Origin: an uncultured Collinsella sp.
Lineage (GTDB): Bacteria; Actinomycetota; Coriobacteriia; Coriobacteriales; Coriobacteriaceae
DNA: 21,567 bases
NCBI GenBank assembly: GCA_900757615.1
Contig: CAAEON010000034.1
Coordinates: 1 to 21,567, forward strand
Direction: 5' to 3'
Shown: positions 7,093-12,465 of the stretch, one piece after another
How positions within the stretch are numbered: the first letter of the stretch is position 1
How the letters are laid out: every line of letters begins with the position of its first letter
Made by a program: the position numbers and the translations under genes
Notes under the pieces: model-generated
Databases searched by the model: none
What the model was told of the DNA's origin: nothing
What the model saw: the letters and a program-made list of their open reading frames with translations, nothing else

Positions 7093-7139
7093 ACGGACAG
7101 TTTTGTCAATCCGAACTGGGGAAATGAAAGGCAAGCTGC

Positions 7140-7796
7140 ATGACCCTTCTCGAACTGTTCCAGCTGCTGAAAAAGCACCTCAAGCTGGTCATCACCCTTC
7201 CGGTGGTCTGCGCGATCGCCATGGGCATCGTGTCCTTCGTTGCGATGGACAACACCTATACCGCGACGACGAGCATGTACATTCTCGCCAAGACCGACGA
7301 TAGCGGTCAGATGAGCTACAACGATCTCTCGGCGAGCCAGATGCTTTCCAACGATATCGCCACGCTGCTTGATAGCGATAGCGTTAAGAGCGGCGCCGCC
7401 AAAGAACTGGGCCTCACCGATCTGGATGACTACAAGGTGTCTGTTTCCTCCGAGACCACCACGCGTGTCATTACGCTTTCGGTTACCGGTACCGATGCCA
7501 AGGAGACGGCTGAGGTCGCAAAGGCCATTGCCAGCTCGGTGAGTACGGTCGCTCAGAACGTCGGCGCTGCCCAGAGCATCAACGTTATCGACGAGGCCAA
7601 GACCCCCGAAGCCCCCAGCGGCCCCAAGCGTACGCTGTATATTGCCGTCGCGTTCCTCGCCGGTATCTTTATCGCAGTTGCCTATGTCGTTTTGGCAGAC
7701 ATGCTCAATACCCGCATCCGCGGTGCCGAAGAGGCAGAAGAGCTCCTGGGTATTCCCGTTGTTGGCCGAATTCCGGCTATGAAAGGTGGTAAATAG
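7140..7796 (+). CDS. Wzz/CpsC-type polysaccharide co-polymerase (BY-kinase activator)
   Basis: A 218-residue membrane protein of the CpsC/CapA/YveK type. A cytoplasmic start (MTLLELFQLLKKHLK) leads to transmembrane segment 1 (about 16-36), an extracytoplasmic Wzz domain (about 37-163) and transmembrane segment 2 (about 165-187). The cytoplasmic tail has LLGIPVVGRIP, the conserved tail seen in activators of bacterial tyrosine kinases. In Gram-positive bacteria this protein recruits and activates the separate CpsD kinase and influences exopolysaccharide chain length. GAAAGG at 7126-7131 supports ATG 7140. The kinase begins two bases after the stop. No glycosyltransferase, flippase or polymerase gene follows in the window. 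Confidence 0.9.
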   Translation: MTLLELFQLLKKHLKLVITLPVVCAIAMGIVSFVAMDNTYTATTSMYILAKTDDSGQMSYNDLSASQMLSNDIATLLDSDSVKSGAAKELGLTDLDDYKVSVSSETTTRVITLSVTGTDAKETAEVAKAIASSVSTVAQNVGAAQSINVIDEAKTPEAPSGPKRTLYIAVAFLAGIFIAVAYVVLADMLNTRIRGAEEAEELLGIPVVGRIPAMKGGK

Positions 7797-7798
7797 GC

Positions 7799-8536
7799 AT
7801 GGCTAAGGCAAAGAACACCGATAAGCTCGTTGTACAGAATGCCGCCAAGACCCTTCTGGCCAATATCCGCTTTGCGAGCGTGGACGACCCCATTCGCACC
7901 ATCACCGTTACCTCCTCGATTCCCAACGAGGGCAAGTCTACGGTTTCCATTAACCTTGCTCAGGCAATCGCCACGAGCGGCAAGAGTGTCCTGCTGGTCG
8001 AGGCTGATATGCGTCGCAGGTCCCTTGCCGATATGCTCGGCGTCCGCTCCCGCGGCGGACTCTATGCAGTCCTGTCCGAGCAGGTTTCTATCGACCAGGC
8101 GATTGTCGAGACGGGTCAGAAGAACTTCTACTTCCTCGATGCCGAGCCGCACATTCCCAATCCTGCCGACATCATCGTCTCCCATCGCTTTGCCAAGCTG
8201 GTAAAGGCACTGTCCGCCAAGTTCCAGTACGTCATCTTCGATGCTCCCCCGGTCGGCACCTTCATCGATGCTGCCGAGATCGCAAGTCTGACCGACGGTG
8301 CGCTTTTTGTCGTGCGTGAGGATTTCACCAAGCGCGAGGAGGCGCTCAACGCCATTGGTCAGCTTAAGAAGTCCGAGAAGGTCAAGCTCATCGGTACCGT
8401 CATGAATTACTGTGAGACCGAGACCAGCGAGTACTACTATTCTTACTACACCAAGGACGGTAAGAAGGTTAAGAAGGGCTCCGACGATCAGGGCACTTCC
8501 AAAAAGGGCATCTTCACCAACCGAGCAAACGTTTAG
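7799..8536 (+). CDS. CpsD/YwqD-type bacterial tyrosine kinase (BY-kinase)
   Basis: A cytoplasmic P-loop tyrosine autokinase of 245 residues that works with the CpsC-type activator encoded just upstream. Walker A is SSIPNEGKST (K46), Walker A' is VLLVEADMRR (D70) and Walker B is YVIFDAPP (D148). The tail carries a tyrosine cluster, YYYSYY (Y212-Y217), the usual autophosphorylation site; a lysine-rich end follows (about 219-245). One small oddity: the A' motif usually reads D-x-D and here reads E-A-D. The gene lies between the activator and the phosphatase, the classic cpsC-cpsD-cpsB trio in a changed order. Cycling of the tyrosine cluster normally tunes capsule or exopolysaccharide output; which polymer is controlled here cannot be told from the window. 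Confidence 0.93.
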   Translation: MAKAKNTDKLVVQNAAKTLLANIRFASVDDPIRTITVTSSIPNEGKSTVSINLAQAIATSGKSVLLVEADMRRRSLADMLGVRSRGGLYAVLSEQVSIDQAIVETGQKNFYFLDAEPHIPNPADIIVSHRFAKLVKALSAKFQYVIFDAPPVGTFIDAAEIASLTDGALFVVREDFTKREEALNAIGQLKKSEKVKLIGTVMNYCETETSEYYYSYYTKDGKKVKKGSDDQGTSKKGIFTNRANV

Positions 8537-8553
8537 TTGATTAAGGCTGACCT

Positions 8554-9204
8554 ATGCGTGACATTCATTGCCATATCTTGCCGGGTGTAGACGACGGCGC
8601 CGCCGATCTCGAAGAGAGCTTGGCGATGCTCGAGGCTGCCAAGCGGGCCGGTGTAACCAGAATCGTTTGCACTCCTCACTGCCGTGATCCCTATTTTGAT
8701 TACGACAAGATGTGGGATGCCTTTGAGCTGCTGCGCGATAACGCTGACGGTTTTCCGCTCCAGATGGGCTTCGAGGTCAACCATCGAAAGCTCGTTGAGC
8801 TTGGTATCGATGCCGCGGATCACTTGCATTTCGATGGGACCAACGAGTTTCTGCTCGAGCTTTCGACGCATGCCGATGCGTATGCGTTTAGAGAGTACGA
8901 GAACACGATTTACGATTTGCAGTGCCGTGGCTACCAGGTGATCATCGCTCATCCTGAGCGCTATCGTGCGGTTCAAAAGGATGTAAGCGTGGCGGAGCGC
9001 CTGGTCGATATGGGCTGCAAGCTGCAGGCTTCGGCGGACTTTATTGCCGGCGGTCGCTTTGGTCGCGAGAAAAAGCCGGCACAGCGCCTGTTCGATCAGA
9101 ACCTGTACAGCTTCATCGCGAGCGATGCCCATAACGTGGGTCATTACGATTGCCTGGCGAAGGCTCGCGCGAAGTTTAGCGTGCGCGGAGCTCATTTTCG
9201 CTAA
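8554..9204 (+). CDS. CpsB/YwqE-type tyrosine-protein phosphatase (PHP family)
   Basis: A manganese-dependent PHP-domain phosphatase, 216 residues, that would dephosphorylate the tyrosine cluster of the kinase encoded upstream. Metal-binding motifs are in order: H5-x-H7 in DIHCHILPGVDDG, H42 in CTPHC, E74 in GFEVN, H133 in IAHPERY, and D191-x-H193 in SDAHN. The protein is somewhat shorter than the roughly 240-255 residues usual for CpsB, and the loss is at the C-terminal end after the last metal site, so activity is expected. ATG 8554 has AAGG seven bases upstream. Only 17 bases separate it from the kinase gene, so the three genes form an operon. Confidence 0.92.
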   Translation: MRDIHCHILPGVDDGAADLEESLAMLEAAKRAGVTRIVCTPHCRDPYFDYDKMWDAFELLRDNADGFPLQMGFEVNHRKLVELGIDAADHLHFDGTNEFLLELSTHADAYAFREYENTIYDLQCRGYQVIIAHPERYRAVQKDVSVAERLVDMGCKLQASADFIAGGRFGREKKPAQRLFDQNLYSFIASDAHNVGHYDCLAKARAKFSVRGAHFR

Positions 9205-9243
9205 AATCTGTCCCTAACGTTCGCATTGAATGAAAGGGCAGCC

Positions 9244-9744
9244 ATGGATATCCAACTTAAGACGGGATGCTTTGATGACGCGGCGTTGGTGCGCCGCGTC
9301 GTTTTTATGGACGAGCAGGGCTACGAGAATGAGTTTGACGCTATCGACGAGGATCCGAACTGCATTCATGTGACGCTCTATGTAGACGGTGAGCTTGCCG
9401 GTTGCTCGCGCGTGTTTCCCGAAGAACTCGAGCGCGCAGCTGACGCAGAGGCTCCGGTGTCGCCGGCGTGCGACTTGGACGAAGGCGTCGCGGCGGGGGA
9501 GACCTACATTATGGGGCGCGTGGCCGTGCTGCCGAGCATGCGCCGTCGCGGTTTGGCGAGCAAGATTGTCGAGGCCAGTGATACGTGCGCGCGTGATGCC
9601 GGCGCCAAGCTCATTAAGCTGCATGCGCAGGAATACGTGCTGCCGCTCTATGCCAAGGCGGGTTACACGCAGATTGCCCCGGTGGACTACGAAGACGAGG
9701 GCCAGCCCCATGCTTGGATGGCCAAGCGCGTAGATGGCAGATAG
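9244..9744 (+). CDS. GNAT-family N-acetyltransferase (ElaA/YjcF-like)
   Basis: A 166-residue acetyl-CoA-dependent acetyltransferase of unknown substrate. The N-terminal VRRVVFMDEQGYENEFD stretch is typical of the ElaA/YjcF branch of GNAT proteins. The acetyl-CoA pyrophosphate loop is RRRGLA inside VAVLPSMRRRGLASKIV (about 94-109), followed by LHAQEYVLPLYAKAGY. ATG 9244 is chosen since AAAGGG (9233-9238) is correctly placed; a TTG at 9226 would include that site in the coding region. It lies 39 bases after the phosphatase gene and may be read through from it. An internal acidic insert (about 60-85) is not common in the family. Confidence 0.85.
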   Translation: MDIQLKTGCFDDAALVRRVVFMDEQGYENEFDAIDEDPNCIHVTLYVDGELAGCSRVFPEELERAADAEAPVSPACDLDEGVAAGETYIMGRVAVLPSMRRRGLASKIVEASDTCARDAGAKLIKLHAQEYVLPLYAKAGYTQIAPVDYEDEGQPHAWMAKRVDGR

Positions 9745-9780
9745 GGACGTTCCTTTCCTGCCGGCAGTCGGGGACACTCC
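9744..9780 (+). repeat. REP-like short repeat after the acetyltransferase gene
   Basis: GGGACGTTCC (9744-9753), a perfect palindrome TGCCGGCA (9759-9766) and GGGGACACTCC (9770-9780) are packed together directly at the stop codon. The GGGACGTTC motif recurs at 12233-12241 in another gene-free stretch. This looks like a dispersed intergenic repeat; copy number elsewhere cannot be seen. Confidence 0.35.
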
Positions 9781-9854
9781 TTGGCAATTGGCGCATCAGA
9801 GCGTTTGGACATACAGTTTTTCGATTCCGTATGTATATATGCGCGCTAATGGGT

Positions 9855-9860
9855 TATAAA
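9855..9860 (+). promoter_or_regulatory. Candidate -10 box in the htpG leader region
   Basis: TATAAA, within TTATAAAAT, lies 87 bases before the htpG ATG. Another AT-rich candidate is TTGGAC (9805-9810) with TATGTA (9830-9835), spacing 19. Either would put the hairpin at 9892-9911 in the htpG leader RNA. Confidence 0.35.
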
Positions 9861-9891
9861 ATCTAAGTCTGAACATAGCAGGTCTGCGATG

Positions 9892-9916
9892 CGGCTCGGG
9901 CAACCGGGCCGTTTTT
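9892..9916 (+). terminator. Terminator or attenuator hairpin upstream of htpG
   Basis: CGGCTCGG (9892-9899) and CCGGGCCG (9904-9911) form an 8-bp stem with a GCAA tetraloop, followed by TTTTT. An outer pairing GTCTGC (9882-9887) with GCGGAC (9917-9922) can close around it. It may simply end transcription from the acetyltransferase operon, or it may be a leader attenuator if transcription starts at the -10 boxes just upstream. Confidence 0.7.
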
Positions 9917-9946
9917 GCGGACGGGGGTAGCGCGAAAGGACTGCAC

Positions 9947-11971
9947 ATGCGTCAATTTAAGACCGAGAGCAAAAAACTGCTCGACCTCATGATCAACTCC
10001 ATCTACACCAATAAGGAAATCTTCCTGCGCGAGCTTATCTCCAACGCGAGCGACGCCGTCGACAAGCTCAACTTTAAGAGCCTGCAGGACCCGAGCGTCA
10101 AGCTCGACCAGGGCGACCTGGCTATTCGTGTTTCCTTTGATAAAGATGCCCGTACCATCACCATTTCGGATAACGGTATCGGCATGACCGCCGAGGAGCT
10201 TGAGCGCAATCTGGGCACCATCGCCCATTCCGGCTCCGAGGAGTTTAAGACTGAGAACGCCGAGCAGCAGGGTTCCGATGTCGACATCATCGGTCAGTTT
10301 GGCGTGGGTTTCTACTCCGCCTTTATGGTCGCCAGCCACGTGAAGGTCGTCAGCCGCGCTTATGGCGAGGATATCGCCCACGTTTGGGAGTCCGACGGTC
10401 TTGAGGGCTACACCATCGAGGATGGCGAGCGTGCTGAGCACGGTACCGATGTCATCCTGACGCTGCGCGAGAACGAGAAGCTCGACGCCGACGGCGAGGC
10501 CGAGACCTACGATCGCTTCCTGACCGAGTGGGGCCTCAAGAGCCTGATTCAGCAGTACAGCAACTATGTGCGCTACCCGATTCAGATGATGGTGTCCAAG
10601 AGCCGCCAGAAGCCCAAGCCCGAGGATGCTGGCGATGACTACACGCCCGAGTACGAGGACTACCAGGAGCTCGAGACCGTCAACTCAATGACGCCGATCT
10701 GGAAAAAGCGCAGCTCCGATGTCGAGCAGAAGGACTACGACGAGTTCTACAAGTCAACGTTCCACGACTTTGACGATCCTGCACGCACCATCAGCTTCCA
10801 TGCTGAGGGCACGCTCGAGTACGACGCCCTGCTGTTTGTGCCGGGCCGCGCCCCGTTCGATCTGTACAGCAAGGACTACGAGAAGGGCCTGGCGCTCTAC
10901 AGCTCCAACGTGCTGATTATGGAGAAGTGCGACGACCTGCTGCCCGACTACTACAACTTTGTCCGTGGCGTCGTGGATTCCGCCGACGTGTCGCTCAACA
11001 TCTCGCGCGAGACGCTGCAGCAGAACCGTCAGCTCAAGGCTATCGCCAAGCGTGTGGAAAAGAAGATTACCGCCGACCTTGAGGACATGCGCGACAACGA
11101 CCGTGAGGCATACGAGAAGTTCTTTGAGAACTTTGGTCGCGGTCTGAAGTACGGCATCTACTCGAGCTACGGCATGAAGGCCGACGAGCTCGCCGACCTG
11201 TTGCTGTTCTGGTCTGCCAAGGAGCAGAAGATGATCACCCTTGCCGAGTATGCCAAGGGCATGCCCGAGGGCCAGAAGGCAATCTACTATGCCGCCGGCG
11301 ATTCGCGCGAGCGTCTGGCCAAGATGCCCGTCGTGAAGGGCGTGCTCGACCGCGGCTACGATGTATTGCTGCTGACGCAGGACGTGGATGAGTTCACCTT
11401 CCAGGCCATGCGTGAGTACGTGGCTGCCGATATGCCCAAGGTCTACGAGGATGACGCTGCTCGCGAGGCTGCCGAGAAGGCAGTTGCCGATGGTGCCGAG
11501 CCCGAGGTCGAGGATCGTCACCTGGAGCTTAAGAACGTCGCGACCGGCGATCTTGACATGGCGACCGATGACGAGAAGAAGGAGGCCGAGGACGCCACCA
11601 AGGAGAACGAGGATCTCTTTAACGCCATGAAGGAGGCGCTCGGTGACAAGGTCGAGAAGGTCGCCGTCTCTGCGCGTCTGACTGACGCTCCCGCCTGCAT
11701 CACCACCGAGGGTCCGCTTTCGCTCGAGATGGAGAAGGTGCTCCAGAAGGGGCCCGAGGGCGCGCCCGACGGCATGCCCAAGAGCCAGCGCGTGCTCGAG
11801 CTCAACGCCAAGCACCCGGTCTTTGACAAGCTTGTCGCTGCCCAGAAGGCAGGCGACGCCGATAAGATCAAGCAGTACTCCGGCTTGCTCTACGATCAGG
11901 CCCTGCTGGTCGAGGGCATCCTCCCCGAGGACCCCGTTGCCTTCGCGGCGGCTGTTTGCGAGCTTATGTAA
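9947..11971 (+). CDS. htpG: Chaperone protein HtpG (Hsp90)
   Basis: A cytosolic ATP-dependent chaperone, 674 residues. The N-terminal GHKL ATPase is complete: NKEIFLRELISNASDA with E29 and N33, SDNGIGM with D75 to G80, GTIAHSGS (90-97) and the lid GQFGVGFYSAF (116-126). The middle domain includes NSMTPIW and the catalytic-loop region NISRETLQQNRQLKAI. The protein is about 50 residues longer than E. coli HtpG; much of the excess is an acidic, charged stretch at roughly 500-560 (DDAAREAAEKA, DDEKKEAEDATKENE) between middle and dimerisation domains. GAAAGGA lies seven bases before ATG 9947. No CIRCE repeat was found upstream; a leader hairpin is present instead. A strong terminator follows at 12093-12134. 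Confidence 0.97.
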   Translation: MRQFKTESKKLLDLMINSIYTNKEIFLRELISNASDAVDKLNFKSLQDPSVKLDQGDLAIRVSFDKDARTITISDNGIGMTAEELERNLGTIAHSGSEEFKTENAEQQGSDVDIIGQFGVGFYSAFMVASHVKVVSRAYGEDIAHVWESDGLEGYTIEDGERAEHGTDVILTLRENEKLDADGEAETYDRFLTEWGLKSLIQQYSNYVRYPIQMMVSKSRQKPKPEDAGDDYTPEYEDYQELETVNSMTPIWKKRSSDVEQKDYDEFYKSTFHDFDDPARTISFHAEGTLEYDALLFVPGRAPFDLYSKDYEKGLALYSSNVLIMEKCDDLLPDYYNFVRGVVDSADVSLNISRETLQQNRQLKAIAKRVEKKITADLEDMRDNDREAYEKFFENFGRGLKYGIYSSYGMKADELADLLLFWSAKEQKMITLAEYAKGMPEGQKAIYYAAGDSRERLAKMPVVKGVLDRGYDVLLLTQDVDEFTFQAMREYVAADMPKVYEDDAAREAAEKAVADGAEPEVEDRHLELKNVATGDLDMATDDEKKEAEDATKENEDLFNAMKEALGDKVEKVAVSARLTDAPACITTEGPLSLEMEKVLQKGPEGAPDGMPKSQRVLELNAKHPVFDKLVAAQKAGDADKIKQYSGLLYDQALLVEGILPEDPVAFAAAVCELM

Positions 11972-11977
11972 CTAGGG

Positions 11978-12063
11978 GGTTACGCGGTTCTACGAACCGC
12001 GTAACCACTCGACGCTGCCCTTCGTTCCGCCGTTCTAACGAACGGCGGACCAGCCGACGCTGC
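11978..12063 (+). repeat. Tandem hairpin units each followed by CGACGCTGC
   Basis: Hairpin 1 pairs GGTTACGCGGTTC (11978-11990) with its exact complement (11994-12006) around a 3-base loop. Hairpin 2 pairs TCCGCCGTTC (12026-12035) with GAACGGCGGA (12040-12049) around TAAC. Each is followed, after 3 or 5 bases, by CGACGCTGC (12010-12018 and 12055-12063). Stem sequences differ but their apex (GTTCTA..GAAC) and trailing motif agree, so this is a duplicated unit of about 45 bases. No T-run follows either hairpin, so they are not ordinary terminators. Confidence 0.6.
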
Positions 12064-12092
12064 GCGGGCACCAGAGCGACAACTTGTCATTC

Positions 12093-12134
12093 AAAGAGGA
12101 CGGCATGACCAGAAGGTCTATGCCGTCCTCTTTT
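12093..12134 (+). terminator. Strong terminator of htpG
   Basis: AAAGAGGACGGCAT (12093-12106) pairs with ATGCCGTCCTCTTT on the right arm, with an inner GACC/GGTC stem and one bulged base, and ends in TTTT. It lies 120 bases after the htpG stop. Confidence 0.85.
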
Positions 12135-12465
12135 CATGCCAATTTGTTCGCTCTGGTGACCGCTCGCTGGCATTACCAAAACATCGACGGTCCAATAATG
12201 ATCCCTTGGGGACGGAGAAAAAGTGGTCGTTGGGGACGTTCTTGTTTGACTGGTAGTTTAAGAACGCCCCCGATGACTATTCGGATTGCTAATTTGTGCG
12301 GGTTGTGGTTTTGTGACCTGCTGAAATTTAAGATACTGTACAACTGTACGTTAACTCATCTTCGTAGTATATTGCTACCCGCAAAACTCAGCACCATTGT
12401 GCCGTGAGGCACTAAAGCGCCTACGTACAATGGTTATCGATAGTACGATTCGATTCAACGACAGG
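12135..12465. other. Gene-free stretch before the YhgE pair
   Basis: No convincing gene. It holds TTGGGGACG twice (12206-12214 and 12230-12238), a 12-base inverted repeat at 12232-12271, a tandem ACTGTAC-A-ACTGTAC motif near 12334-12349, a possible -10 TATATT (12368-12373), a small hairpin GTGCC-GTGA-GGCAC (12399-12412) and another -10-like TACAAT (12426-12431). The base composition is more AT-rich from about 12270 to 12450, as expected for a promoter region. Confidence 0.5.
12232..12271 (+). repeat. REP-like hairpin GGGGACGTTCTT / AAGAACGCCCCC
   Basis: Arms 12232-12243 and 12260-12271 pair over 12 positions with one wobble around a 16-base loop. The left arm shares GGGACGTTC with the element at 9744-9753. 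No T-run follows. This resembles a dispersed palindromic intergenic element; the associated transposase is not in the window. Confidence 0.45.

Noticed and set aside
7064..7303. 79-codon frame overlapping the start of the CpsC-like gene
   Set aside because: It is a frame shadow; the overlapping frame gives a clear Wzz-type protein with its own ribosome site.
9745..9946. CIRCE or HspR-type heat-shock operator before htpG
   Set aside because: Neither the TTAGCACTC/GAGTGCTAA pair nor a CTTGAGT-type inverted repeat is present.
12084..12407. Possible 107-codon gene after htpG
   Set aside because: It reads through the htpG terminator and the REP-like hairpin, has no good ribosome site and resembles no known protein.
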